Shown here one piece after another: positions 50,200 to 58,806 of a DNA stretch of 64,000 nt; positions within the stretch are counted from its first letter, which is position 1, and every line of letters starts with the position of its first letter. The notes beneath the pieces were generated by a model, which had not been told where the DNA came from, made no database searches, and saw nothing but the letters and a program-made list of their open reading frames with translations. The position numbers and the translations under genes are program-made. Source of the DNA: Mucilaginibacter sp. KACC 22773. GTDB taxonomy: Bacteria > Bacteroidota > Bacteroidia > Sphingobacteriales > Sphingobacteriaceae. The stretch covers positions 4,402,001 to 4,466,000 of the forward strand of contig NZ_CP117883.1 in NCBI RefSeq assembly GCF_028736215.1, read 5' to 3'.

Positions 50200-50796
50200 A
50201 TGGCATTTGACGCTAACAAAATCAACAAGTTTTGGGACTGGTTTAAAATCATATCCGATGCACTTTTAGATCACGCCAATAATCAAACGCTTATTTACCA
50301 GTTGGATGATCGGGTGAACCGTCTTGGTGCTGTTAGCTGGGAGATCGGCCCATGGACAGATGAACTACAGTTTTTGGCTATTTCACCCAACCTAAACATC
50401 GATCTGCTGGAATATACCCAACAAGTGATTGCCTTAGCTCCAAATTGCAAAGGCTGGCATTTTTTGCCATCCAAACCGGTTAAAGATTGGAAAGGCATCG
50501 TGCAATTGGAAAACGAACGAGGTATTAAAATAACAGTTGATACCAGCGCATGGCAATATATTTTATACCAGTTTGATGATGGAACCTTTGCTATCGATAT
50601 TAAGATAACCCAACTTGACGGCAACAGGAAAATTCAACAGGAAGCTATTAACATTGCTTTAACCGGCTACTTAGGCGAAGAGGATTTTATGTGGTTGATT
50701 AATGATTTTCAAATAGTTGATGATTTTGAAGAAGAAGTTAAGAGAAAAGCGACAGCCCTAAAACACATCAAAAATCACATTGAAAGTTTATCATGA
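50200..50796 (+). CDS. Hypothetical protein, 198 residues
   Basis: Soluble protein with WDWFKIISDALLDHANNQTL at the start and AVSWEIGPWTDELQFLAISP in the middle. It is acidic at the C-terminus. I do not recognise a domain. It overlaps the next gene by four bases (ATGA), showing that the two form an operon. Confidence 0.7.
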   Translation: MAFDANKINKFWDWFKIISDALLDHANNQTLIYQLDDRVNRLGAVSWEIGPWTDELQFLAISPNLNIDLLEYTQQVIALAPNCKGWHFLPSKPVKDWKGIVQLENERGIKITVDTSAWQYILYQFDDGTFAIDIKITQLDGNRKIQQEAINIALTGYLGEEDFMWLINDFQIVDDFEEEVKRKATALKHIKNHIESLS

Positions 50797-51119
50797 GCGA
50801 AGAACTAAAAAAGAGGGCCTATCTTTTGGCATCAAGATTACTGCAACAAGGGTATGATTACGAAGTAATCAGAGCGCGGATGGATAAAGAAGGCATACCT
50901 GAGGAAATGATTAAACAGGTGATCAAAAATCTGACAGTTCAACAAATAGTCGAAGTAACTAAAGAGAACAAGCCTTTCTTTAACATCGCCCTAATAAAAA
51001 TAGCAATTGGAATTTTGCTTGCTATTATATCTGCCATTTTGATACCAGGACAGGTTTATTTACCCATTGGATTAATAGGTACAGGTATTGCAGCTGCGTT
51101 TTTATTTAAACCCAAATAG
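50793..51119 (+). CDS. Hypothetical membrane protein, 108 residues
   Basis: N-terminal helical domain (about 1-50, LLASRLLQQGYDYEVIRARM) that loosely resembles RecX/UBA-like helices, followed by two membrane helices (about 66-83 and 88-104). Start overlaps the previous stop by ATGA, so the two proteins are made in parallel and may interact. Function unknown. Confidence 0.68.
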   Translation: MSEELKKRAYLLASRLLQQGYDYEVIRARMDKEGIPEEMIKQVIKNLTVQQIVEVTKENKPFFNIALIKIAIGILLAIISAILIPGQVYLPIGLIGTGIAAAFLFKPK

Positions 51120-51120
51120 T

Positions 51121-51281
51121 CAAATTGCTCAACTCCCGCGAGGTTAGCGAAGCGTAACTCGTGGGTTAAACTGTTGTAAGCTTATAGCTTACGCAGTTCA
51201 GCTGAAAGCTGAAACCAGCTTTTGTCACGAGTTAAAACCTCGCGACGGTTGGCATTTTCAAATTTTCAAATCCTCAAATTT
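51121..51281. repeat. REP-like region with GGGTTAAA and CTCGCGA palindromes
   Basis: CCCGCGAGGTTAGCGAAGCG, AACTCGTGGGTTAAAC, the stem TTGTAAGCTTATAGCTTACG and AGCTGAAAGCTGAAACCAGC, then CACGAGTTAAAACCTCGCGA. Left and right ends are inverted copies of each other. It separates two convergent genes; there is no open frame of interest. Confidence 0.7.
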
Positions 51282-52445
51282 TCAAATTGCTAAAAGCCTC
51301 GCCACAAACATCGTATCCGCCTTATGTTCATACCCCTTTAACACCTTACTTTCTTCCAGCTTCAAGCCCAACTCTTTCACCAGGTAATCAACAACATCCT
51401 CATTCTCGCCTTTAAAGGCCGAGCAGGTAATGTAAATAAGTGGCTTGCCGGGCTTAAGGTATTTCACCACGTTTTGGGCGATGCCTTTTTGCAGGCGCTG
51501 AAAGAATTCGATTTTAGCCGGCATAAACTGGGCTATCATTTCGGGGGTGCGGCCCCAGGTACCCGAGCCGCTGCAGGGGGCATCGAGGATGATCCCGTCA
51601 AACTCGTAATCGTGCAGGGTTTGATCGATATTGGTAGTAAGGTCGAGTACTTTTTTTTGGTATTTGGTTAGACCGGCTAACTGGAAGCGCTCATCCAGGT
51701 TGGCTAAAACCGATTCGCGGATATCGGATACAACCAGCTTAATATTGGGTTCGTCCTCGTGCAACAATAGCGACTTACCGCCCGATGCCGCGCAGGCATC
51801 CCACCAGTTGTCCCAGCGTTGCGGCCTAAAAAAATCGCCGGTTTGCTGCGAGGAAAGGTCCTGCACCTCGAACCAGTTTTGTTTTGCAAAGATGGTTTCG
51901 AGCCTGGTTCCGTTAGGCAAAGCGTAGCAGCCGTTGCCTTCATCTTTAAATACAACTCCAGCCTTATTCAGTTCTGCTTTAACCAGGTGGTCGTAGCCGT
52001 TGCGTACCCGGATAAACAAATCGGGCTGGCAAAAAAATGATTTCAGGAATGCATCCTTATCAATTCCCACCGAGATCTGTGACGTCCAGGGGAATACATC
52101 TTCCAGCTTAAACGCGGGGTAGGCGCTCTTTATCAGCGTAAGCTTATCATCAATAGTAAAATTAATGCAAGCCGCCCAGTCGGGCTTAAAATGCAGTAAA
52201 AACGAATTGCTTTGGGTATTGCATAAAAACTCGGCAACTATCAGGCGTTCATCGGTTGCCAGGTTGGGCAGGGCCTGCCCGAGGCGAAAGTAATTATAAA
52301 CCAAACGGCTGGCTACCCGCCTGTCGGTTGAGCCCATTTGTTTGTTTTGCCTGTAAAAACCGGGTAAAAATTTACTTAAGGGCGTATCAACCGGGTACTC
52401 CCCTATTATGCGCTGAAACGTTTTAAGCTGGTTTATAGCCTTCAT
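51282..52445 (-). CDS. RsmB/NOP family class I SAM-dependent RNA methyltransferase
   Basis: RNA m5C methyltransferase of 387 residues. The Rossmann part has SAM motif region CAASGGKSLLLHEDEPNIKL, then ILDAPCSGSGTWGRTPEMIA with the release Cys and YITCSAFKGENEDVV with the TCS catalytic Cys. The N-terminal 150 residues are helical as in RsmB-type enzymes but without a clear NusB domain. Probably modifies 16S rRNA or tRNA. It overlaps the lipoprotein gene upstream by ATGA, so both are made from one mRNA with guaA. Confidence 0.9.
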   Translation of the reverse strand: MKAINQLKTFQRIIGEYPVDTPLSKFLPGFYRQNKQMGSTDRRVASRLVYNYFRLGQALPNLATDERLIVAEFLCNTQSNSFLLHFKPDWAACINFTIDDKLTLIKSAYPAFKLEDVFPWTSQISVGIDKDAFLKSFFCQPDLFIRVRNGYDHLVKAELNKAGVVFKDEGNGCYALPNGTRLETIFAKQNWFEVQDLSSQQTGDFFRPQRWDNWWDACAASGGKSLLLHEDEPNIKLVVSDIRESVLANLDERFQLAGLTKYQKKVLDLTTNIDQTLHDYEFDGIILDAPCSGSGTWGRTPEMIAQFMPAKIEFFQRLQKGIAQNVVKYLKPGKPLIYITCSAFKGENEDVVDYLVKELGLKLEESKVLKGYEHKADTMFVARLLAI

Positions 52446-53689
52446 TCTACCTGTTTAAGCTCAAAGTTAGCATACATTAACACATTTACATGCGTATTTA
52501 CCCATCCCAGTCCATTTTTCTTAATAAAATGAAACCGGTTGTGCAGGCCTACATAGTCGGTTTTATCCAATGTTGCAAAGTTATTATCAATCAATTGGCG
52601 GCCAAAGTACATCCCCTCGTCAAAGCCCTTAATGGCAAAGTCGGTAGGTTCCACATGGTACGCGCGGTGATAAACCCTAACAAATTCCATATTGGCATCC
52701 GATTTATAATCAACCTGATCGCCGGATGTAATATGGGTTTTAAGCCGCTGCAAAATATCTATCTTCAAAAAACTAAACTTTTCCCAACTGGGATGGCCAA
52801 ACAGGGTTACGGGATAATGCCTGTTTAATGTATCCAGGGATTTTAACGTAACTGTCAAAAAAGCCTGGTCGGTGGCGGCTACTACAAATATATTTTGTTC
52901 CTTTTTAGATAGCTGAGGTATTAATCCACCCAACTGGCCTTTTGAAATGGTGACTATAATTACCTTAACCTTCTTATTGCTCAAACTATCCGTAGCATTT
53001 TTAAAGCCCCGTACATAATCCTGCTCCTGGCTAAAGCCCGAGCGAAGGATAAATATTTTTTTGGGTTTTAGCTTATCATTAATGTACTGCGCTGCACCAG
53101 AGCCATGGTACTCCAGGGGGGGCATTACCGTAATTAAATTATCGCTGTTGATGGTGCCCGGAGATGCAGGCGAAAGCGGTGAAACAACCGGCGACTTTGT
53201 ATTAAGCACTGCTGTAAAAACTTTCATGCCATCAGGAAAAACCGGGCCAACAATCAGGTCGCTGTTTTTGATGAGGGGATTAAAGCCGAGGCTATGCGCC
53301 TGCGCGGCCTCGTCCTTTGAATCGTACAGCCGGAGTTTAAAATTGGCGCCGCCGGCTGTTAGCGAATCCAGGGCAAGTTTAAAGCCCTGGTAATATTCCA
53401 CGCTCATATTGGCCTTGGTTAAGCCGGGCGAAGTATACCTGGCGCCGGGTTTCAGGTGATCTAAACCCAGCGGCAATACCATAGCTATAGTTAAAGGTTT
53501 GGAAGCAGCCGGTTTCACGGGCGGCTTTTCAGCAATCTTTGGCTTTTCGGCTTCTGCGTCAGTTGGTTTTTTAACAGGCGCTACCTGCCGCACTTTTGGC
53601 GAACATGCAGCCAGTACCAGCGCCGTTATAAAAAACAGTAACCATTTATTCCCACTCAATTGTAGCAGGTGGTTTCGAACTGATATCAT
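52442..53689 (-). CDS. Periplasmic-binding-protein-like lipoprotein (type 1 fold)
   Basis: Lipoprotein of 415 residues (lipobox LVLAAC near residue 29), with a Pro/Lys-rich linker (KPKIAEKPPVKPAASKP), then a Leu/Ile/Val-binding-protein-like domain from about 68 (TIAMVLPLGLDHL, VEYYQGFKLALDSLTAGG, DLIVGPVFPDGMKVF). Proteins of this sort in Bacteroidota may act like LpoA, activating penicillin-binding proteins, or bind amino acids; the sequence cannot decide. It overlaps the end of guaA by 44 bases; a TTG at 53659 would shorten the overlap to 14 and also leaves a good signal peptide. Confidence 0.8.
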   Translation of the reverse strand: MISVRNHLLQLSGNKWLLFFITALVLAACSPKVRQVAPVKKPTDAEAEKPKIAEKPPVKPAASKPLTIAMVLPLGLDHLKPGARYTSPGLTKANMSVEYYQGFKLALDSLTAGGANFKLRLYDSKDEAAQAHSLGFNPLIKNSDLIVGPVFPDGMKVFTAVLNTKSPVVSPLSPASPGTINSDNLITVMPPLEYHGSGAAQYINDKLKPKKIFILRSGFSQEQDYVRGFKNATDSLSNKKVKVIIVTISKGQLGGLIPQLSKKEQNIFVVAATDQAFLTVTLKSLDTLNRHYPVTLFGHPSWEKFSFLKIDILQRLKTHITSGDQVDYKSDANMEFVRVYHRAYHVEPTDFAIKGFDEGMYFGRQLIDNNFATLDKTDYVGLHNRFHFIKKNGLGWVNTHVNVLMYANFELKQVE

Positions 53690-55175
53690 ATACTACCCGG
53701 TTAATTCCTTTTACGTTGTTAATGATCTCGTTACTGATCTTGGCCAGCAAATCGTACGGTAAATGGCACCAATCGGCGGTCATTCCATCCAACGATTCAA
53801 CAGCACGAAGGCAAATTACATTCTCGTAAGTACGCTCATCGCCCATTACCCCTACCGATTGTACAGGTAAAAATATAGCGCCTGCCTGCCAAACCTTATC
53901 GTAAACACCGTAACTGCGTAAATTGTTGATATAAATCGCATCGGCCTCTTGTAATATAGCAACTTTTTCTGGCGTAACATCGCCCAATATCCTGATAGCC
54001 AGGCCCGGACCAGGAAACGGGTGCCTGCCTAAAATATTAGGATCGATACCTAATGCTTTGCCAACACGCCTAACTTCGTCTTTAAACAGGGTGTTTAAAG
54101 GTTCAACAACCTTCAGCTTCATAAAATCAGGCAGTCCGCCAACGTTATGGTGCGATTTAATAGTAGCCGATGGCCCTTTAACAGAAACCGATTCGATAAC
54201 ATCCGGGTAAATGGTACCCTGGCCAAGCCATTTTACGTCCTGCACCTCGTGCGCTGCATCATCAAAAACTTCAATAAATACACGGCCAATGGCTTTACGT
54301 TTCTTTTCGGGGTCGCTTAAGCCGGCCAGCGCATCGTAAAAGCGTTGTTTGGCATCAATGCCTTTTATATTTAAGCCCATGTGTTTGTACGAATCGAGCA
54401 CCTGCTCATACTCGCCTTTACGTAGCAGGCCGTTATCAACAAAAATACAATGCAGGTTTGCACCAATAGCATGGTGCAGCAATACCGCCGCAACCGATGA
54501 ATCAACGCCGCCCGATAAGCCTAAAACTACTTTATCATCGCCCAGTTTTTCTTTTAAAGCGGCAATGGTAGTTTCAATGAACGAATCGGGTGTCCAGTCC
54601 TGGTGGCAGCCGCAAATATCAACCAAAAAGTTTTGCAGCAACTGCTTGCCATCAATACTGTGGGTAACCTCGGGGTGAAACTGGATGCCGTAAGTTTGGG
54701 TGCCTGTAACCTGGTAAGCCGCAACCTTCACGGTATCGGTACTGGCAATAACCTCAAAATTATCGGCAATGCGTGCGATGGTATCCGCATGCGACATCCA
54801 CACCTGCGAATTTTCGGGAATATTTTTAAACAGCGGGTTTTCGCGGTTAACGTAATCTAAATTAGCACGGCCGTATTCGCGGGTGCTCGATGCCAATACC
54901 TCGCCACCGTGAAAATGCGCCACGTACTGCGCCCCGTAACAAACCCCTAAAATTGGGCGGGTGTTATGAAATTGATCAAAATCAAAACGGGGTGCATCTT
55001 CCTGCCGTACAGAATACGGGCTGCCGGAAAGGATGATACCTTTTACGCTGCTGTCAATTTCGGGATAATGATTAAAGGGGTGGATCTCACAGTAAATATT
55101 GAGCTCCCTGACACGGCGCGCTATAAGTTGGGTGAATTGCGAGCCAAAGTCAAGAATAAGGATTTTTTCTTGCAT
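53646..55175 (-). CDS. guaA: GMP synthase (glutamine-hydrolysing)
   Basis: Final enzyme of GMP synthesis from XMP, 509 residues. The glutaminase domain has ILDFGSQFTQLIARRVRELN, nucleophile Cys in GVCYGAQYVAHF and His-Glu in GIQFHPEVTHS. The ATP-pyrophosphatase domain has GLSGGVDSSVAAVLLHHAIG. The C-terminal dimerisation domain has GRHPFPGPGLAIRILG and the GDERTYENV loop. The frame opens with TTG 55181, but ATG 55175 fits the family. It heads an operon with the binding lipoprotein and the methyltransferase. Confidence 0.98.
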   Translation of the reverse strand: MQEKILILDFGSQFTQLIARRVRELNIYCEIHPFNHYPEIDSSVKGIILSGSPYSVRQEDAPRFDFDQFHNTRPILGVCYGAQYVAHFHGGEVLASSTREYGRANLDYVNRENPLFKNIPENSQVWMSHADTIARIADNFEVIASTDTVKVAAYQVTGTQTYGIQFHPEVTHSIDGKQLLQNFLVDICGCHQDWTPDSFIETTIAALKEKLGDDKVVLGLSGGVDSSVAAVLLHHAIGANLHCIFVDNGLLRKGEYEQVLDSYKHMGLNIKGIDAKQRFYDALAGLSDPEKKRKAIGRVFIEVFDDAAHEVQDVKWLGQGTIYPDVIESVSVKGPSATIKSHHNVGGLPDFMKLKVVEPLNTLFKDEVRRVGKALGIDPNILGRHPFPGPGLAIRILGDVTPEKVAILQEADAIYINNLRSYGVYDKVWQAGAIFLPVQSVGVMGDERTYENVICLRAVESLDGMTADWCHLPYDLLAKISNEIINNVKGINRVVYDISSKPPATIEWE

Positions 55176-55224
55176 GGGCAAAGATAGGATTTGATTTGGA
55201 ATTTCGGAATTTGGATTTCGGATT

Positions 55225-55340
55225 TTTTTAATTGATGATTTTTGTCTGAACCGGAGGTTGTCTGAACCGGAATTTTCAGAATTAAAGAATGAACAGAATT
55301 TAATTCGAAAAATTCCGCTAATTCGACAAATTCCTGTTCA
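55225..55340. repeat. GAATGAACAGAAT repeat with inverted partner
   Basis: TTTTGTCTGAACCGGA (two copies), CAGAATTAAAGAATGAACAG and then GTTCAGACAAAAT in opposite sense, upstream of guaA. Fourth copy of the family seen at 19784, 30327 and 47088. Confidence 0.75.
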
Positions 55341-55390
55341 GACAAAATCATCCGCACACCTGAAATCTGCTTTTCTCCTCATCAAAAAAT

Positions 55391-55422
55391 CTTGATACTT
55401 GATACTAACTACTTGATACTAA
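55391..55422. repeat. Heptamer-unit array (TTGATAC type)
   Basis: Units TTGATAC, TTGATAC, TAACTAC, TTGATAC, preceded by ATCAAAAAATC like the array at 409-440. Confidence 0.75.
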
Positions 55423-55432
55423 ATCTATGGTG

Positions 55433-55512
55433 TTGCCTGCGGCCCGGGCTTTACACTCATACTGCACAGGCCTTAACCACATTGGCCGGTATCCGTTTCA
55501 ATCCCTAACACT
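55433..55512. repeat. GGCCGGTATCC dispersed repeat
   Basis: GTTGCCTGCGGCCCGGGCTT, CTCATACTGCACAGGCCTTA and GGCCGGTATCCGTTTCAATC, the third copy of the element at 47005-47083. With the neighbouring repeats it fills the 369 bases upstream of guaA; no gene here. Confidence 0.8.
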
Positions 55513-55544
55513 TAGATCAATCCTCTTATGAACTTAAGTTCCAA

Positions 55545-55748
55545 CTATTTAGTGTTGTTTTTATATCTTAAATTAAAAACGTAAAGACACACTAATAAGA
55601 CAATTACAGTTCCTATGGCATATACAAAAGTCAGGTCCGTTTTTAATGGAATATTATGCCCGCTTCCGTGAAATAGCATCCAAAAAAATAATAAAAACAT
55701 CAACGCAATAGACAACAACACCCTGGCTATCTTTATAATTATTTTCAT
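55545..55748 (-). CDS. Small membrane protein, 67 residues
   Basis: Two hydrophobic helices (about 5-27 and 40-60) with a short loop GSGHNIPLKTDLT and a basic C-terminus (RYKNNTK). Unknown function. It begins one base after the stop of the zinc-ribbon gene, so the two form an operon. Confidence 0.65.
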   Translation of the reverse strand: MKIIIKIARVLLSIALMFLLFFWMLFHGSGHNIPLKTDLTFVYAIGTVIVLLVCLYVFNLRYKNNTK

Positions 55749-55749
55749 A

Positions 55750-56115
55750 TTATTCTCGCTCCCCTTCCCTCTTCACCAACAACACCTCATCCCCATCCAA
55801 TAACAAATATCCATATTCATAGCAAAACATATAAGTCGACCCTGTTTTGGTTTGATAGATACTGGTGATATGGTCAAAATCAAAACCTTTAGCCGTCATT
55901 TTTTTTCGGGTGGTTTTGGTTTTGCCGGTTGGGTTTAGCTCCTCCAGCACGCGGCGGTTGCGCCGTAATATGTTATTGATATTGCGCACCAGGTTATAGC
56001 TGTTGCTGTTGAGCTGGTTGTTATAATTGTTGCGGCATAGGTCGTTACAGAATTTTTTATCGGCCCGGCCGTGCAGAGGTTCGCCGCAATCCAAACAGTT
56101 TCTTTCCTGGTTCAT
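55750..56115 (-). CDS. Zinc-ribbon-like hypothetical protein
   Basis: Protein of 121 residues. The N-terminus CLDCGEPLHGRADKKFCNDL followed by Cys-Arg gives a CxxC...CxxxC pattern expected to bind zinc. A basic middle (ILRRNRRVLEELNPTGKTKT) and a C-terminal beta part (HITSIYQTKTGSTYMFCYEY) follow. This layout is found in small Bacteroidota proteins of unknown function near ssb-like genes. Divergent from ssb. Confidence 0.8.
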   Translation of the reverse strand: MNQERNCLDCGEPLHGRADKKFCNDLCRNNYNNQLNSNSYNLVRNINNILRRNRRVLEELNPTGKTKTTRKKMTAKGFDFDHITSIYQTKTGSTYMFCYEYGYLLLDGDEVLLVKREGERE

Positions 56116-56264
56116 GTGATAAAGTTAGATAATTATTTATCCGTTTGCAAACGCTTACAAATGGATACTATCGACTGTAAACGGTTATTATCCGGTTAAA
56201 TTTTCGGGGTAGCTGCACCTTTGTATCGTTATCAAAACAAACAGTAACATTAAAAAATAAAACG

Positions 56265-56603
56265 ATGAACACATTAAGAAACAGTGTACGCCTTGTAGGC
56301 AACTTAGGTATGGACCCGGAAGTAAAAACTTTTGACAGCGATAAAAAAATGGTGCGGTTATCCCTTGCCACCAACGAAAGTTATAAAAATGACAAAGGCG
56401 AAAAAATAACCGATACTACCTGGCACAACCTGGTCTTCTGGAACGCCACAGCCAAACGTGCCGAAGATTTACTCAAAAAAGGCGATGAAGTAGCTATTGA
56501 GGGTAAACTGGCTAACCGCAATTACGTGGATAAAGACGGCATTAAACGCTACGTATCTGAAATTGTGGTAAACGACTTTTTAAAAGTAGGTGCGAAAGGC
56601 TGA
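56265..56603 (+). CDS. ssb: Single-stranded DNA-binding protein (short form)
   Basis: OB-fold ssDNA-binding protein of 112 residues. Begins MNTLRNSVRLVGNLGMDPEV and has TWHNLVFWNATAKRAEDLLK, EVAIEGKLANRNYVDKDGIK and RYVSEIVVNDFL, all family signatures. Short SSBs of about 110 residues without an acidic DDIPF tail exist in this phylum next to a longer main SSB. Here the TGA is followed in the same frame by 47 more sense codons (56604-56744) with normal codon use and a second TGA, suggesting a nonsense change that removed a C-terminal tail, or readthrough. A near-consensus CACCTTTG lies upstream. Confidence 0.93.
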   Translation: MNTLRNSVRLVGNLGMDPEVKTFDSDKKMVRLSLATNESYKNDKGEKITDTTWHNLVFWNATAKRAEDLLKKGDEVAIEGKLANRNYVDKDGIKRYVSEIVVNDFLKVGAKG

Positions 56604-56747
56604 AGAGTAAAAACCGTAAACCAACCCCAGGCGGCCGAAGATCCCAAAGCGCCTGATGCAAGTATTGATGAAGAGAAAGCCAGGGAAGTAAAAAAGGTTT
56701 CGGGTAGGTGGTTTGTTGCACCGGTAAATAAAGACGATGAGAAATGA
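56604..56747 (+). pseudogene. In-frame extension downstream of the ssb stop
   Basis: Directly after the ssb TGA the frame continues for 47 codons, starting RVKTVNQPQAAEDPKAPDAS and ending with KVSGRWFVAPVNKDDEK. The composition (Pro/Ala/Glu-rich linker, acidic end) is what an SSB tail looks like, though the canonical DDIPF is missing. Probably a former C-terminal tail. Confidence 0.5.
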
Positions 56748-56783
56748 GGGGCTTGTAGTCAATTACATCCATTTACCCATGAC

Positions 56784-56823
56784 GCCGGATTGGGAAAAAA
56801 CTTATGGTTTTTTCCCGTTCCGG
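56784..56823 (+). terminator. Hairpin after ssb
   Basis: GGGAAAAAAC and GTTTTTTCCC form a perfect stem, extended by CCGG/CCGG outside; it lies about 40 bases after the second in-frame stop, so it fits the end of an ssb transcript that includes the extension. The remaining bases to 57045 hold no gene. Confidence 0.5.
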
Positions 56824-57045
56824 CCGATTGTAAGAGGTGTGTATTATTGATGTCTTTCGCATACAGGCTCAAGAAAAGGCGCTGGTTTTCTTAACGTCTT
56901 GCGCCAAAAATAAGTTACCTTTTTACAGAAATGGCCTTATTCGTATTTTAAATATCTCAAATAACATTTCCCTATATTATAGGCCACGCTAATAAGTGGC
57001 TTTGGGTTTTGAATAGTATATTTGAGTCCAATTATATCTACCCGT

Positions 57046-58755
57046 ATGGATGCCGGACAAGCCCACATGTTTGAAACTGTATTTAATCAGATTGGTTTCC
57101 CAATGACTATTATTGAACCCAACATACCGCGGTTTACAATAATAGCTATGAATGAGGCGCGGATAAATGCAACCGCTATGCCCGCAGATGCAATGATTGG
57201 CAAGGATACGTTTGATGTTTTTAAACCCTGGGACAAAAACAGCGAAGAACAATTAAGCCTGCTAAAAAATGGGCTCATTGAAGCCGTAGAACAAAAAAAA
57301 CACGTTAAGCTCCCATTGCTTTATTTCGAAATTCCTGTTCCAGGGGGTACTACCGTTCAGGGTTGGGCGCAAACCGAACTTACGCCAATTTTTGATAGCG
57401 AAGGCAAGGTAGCATACCTGCTAAGTATTGCCAAAAATGTAACGGAACAGGAGTTAAATAAACTGGCCCTGGCAGAATCAAGGAAAAAAGAATTGGAGAT
57501 GGCCGAAGAACTTGCCAACGCCAATAATGAATTGCAAAACTTTAATGAAGAGCTACGGGCTGTAAATGAAGAATTGGCTTGCACCAACGAAGAACTTGCC
57601 GTTACAAACGAACAGTTATTTACATCAAATGAACTGTTGGAACAATCGCGCGAAAGCTTGCAAGTGCTTAATACCGAATTGGAAGACCGTATTTTAAAGC
57701 GTACCAAGGCTTTGGCCGATAGTGAAACCCGTTTTAGGACCATGTTTGAAACCATATCGCAAATGGCATGGACCGTTGATAATAACGCGGAGGCAACTTT
57801 TTTTAACAAAAGATGGTACGACTATACCGGCCTCGATTTTGAAGCCAGTAAAGGATATGGCTGGAAAGAAGCGATGCATCCTGACGATGTGGAAGCAGCC
57901 CTTAACAAATTCAGGGATATGCAATTGGGCTTAAGTGATGGTGGCGGTTTCGAAAACAGGATTAAAGGTACCGACGGGGAATTTCGCTGGCATTTAACCA
58001 GGATGGTACCGGTTAAAAACGAAGAAGGCGAAACAGAAATGTGGATTGGCACAGCAACCGAAATAAACCAGCTTAAGGAGCTGCAACAGCAAAAAGACGA
58101 CTTTATTAGCATTGCCAGTCATGAGCTTAAAACCCCTATGACCAGCCTGAAAGGTTCTTTGCAATTATTGGAGCGGTTGGTTAACAATCTTACTTCGCCC
58201 ATGCTGCCTAAGCTGATAGCCCAATCAAGCAGGAGTATGCATAAAATAACAGCCCTTGTTGAAGATCTGTTAAACTTAAGCAGAATAAACCAGGACCGCC
58301 TGCAATTGACCAAATCGGCCTTTGTACTTTCAAAAATAGTAAGCGCCGGCAGCAGCGAAATACGGCTGGCCGAAGAATATAAAACAATAGTAACAGGTGA
58401 TCTTGAACTGGAGGTATTTGCCGACGAGCACCAGATTGACCAGGTGTTGGTAAACTTTATTAACAACGCGGTAAAATACGCCCCCCGCTCAAAAGATATT
58501 ATTGTATCGATTGAAAAAATAAACGATATGGCCAGGGTTAGCGTAACAGATAAAGGGCCTGGTATCCGGCCGGAAGAAGCAAAGCGCATTTTTGAGCGCT
58601 ATTACCGGGTTGAAACAGCCGGCTTTCAAACAGGAGGATTAGGCTTAGGGTTGTACATCAGCGCCGAGATTATTAAAAAACATGAAGGGCAGATAGGCGT
58701 TGAAAGCGAACCGGGAAAAGGGAGCACTTTTTGGTTTACTATTCCGATAGCCTGA
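57046..58755 (+). CDS. PAS domain sensor histidine kinase
   Basis: Histidine kinase of about 569 residues without membrane segments. A PAS-like domain covers residues 1-140, then a heptad coiled coil (about 145-225) of repeated N-E-E-L units such as NEELRAVNEELACTNEELA, a second PAS/PAC domain (about 235-355), HisKA with SIASHELKTPMTSLKGSLQL (phospho-His), and HATPase with VLVNFINNAVKYAP, DKGPGIRPEEAKRIFERYYR and GGLGLGLYISAEII. The frame opens with TTG at 57022; ATG 57046 is more likely. No response regulator is adjacent, so it is an orphan; its signal is cytoplasmic and unknown. Confidence 0.93.
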   Translation: MDAGQAHMFETVFNQIGFPMTIIEPNIPRFTIIAMNEARINATAMPADAMIGKDTFDVFKPWDKNSEEQLSLLKNGLIEAVEQKKHVKLPLLYFEIPVPGGTTVQGWAQTELTPIFDSEGKVAYLLSIAKNVTEQELNKLALAESRKKELEMAEELANANNELQNFNEELRAVNEELACTNEELAVTNEQLFTSNELLEQSRESLQVLNTELEDRILKRTKALADSETRFRTMFETISQMAWTVDNNAEATFFNKRWYDYTGLDFEASKGYGWKEAMHPDDVEAALNKFRDMQLGLSDGGGFENRIKGTDGEFRWHLTRMVPVKNEEGETEMWIGTATEINQLKELQQQKDDFISIASHELKTPMTSLKGSLQLLERLVNNLTSPMLPKLIAQSSRSMHKITALVEDLLNLSRINQDRLQLTKSAFVLSKIVSAGSSEIRLAEEYKTIVTGDLELEVFADEHQIDQVLVNFINNAVKYAPRSKDIIVSIEKINDMARVSVTDKGPGIRPEEAKRIFERYYRVETAGFQTGGLGLGLYISAEIIKKHEGQIGVESEPGKGSTFWFTIPIA

Positions 58756-58806
58756 AATGGCTCCTCACTGATTTTTTGAAGTTTATTAGTTACTATACAA
58801 ACCGTT

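Noticed and set aside
56601..56603. TGA after ssb as selenocysteine codon
   Set aside because: No SECIS-like structure directly after it is evident and SSB proteins have no use for selenocysteine; a nonsense change or plain stop is simpler.
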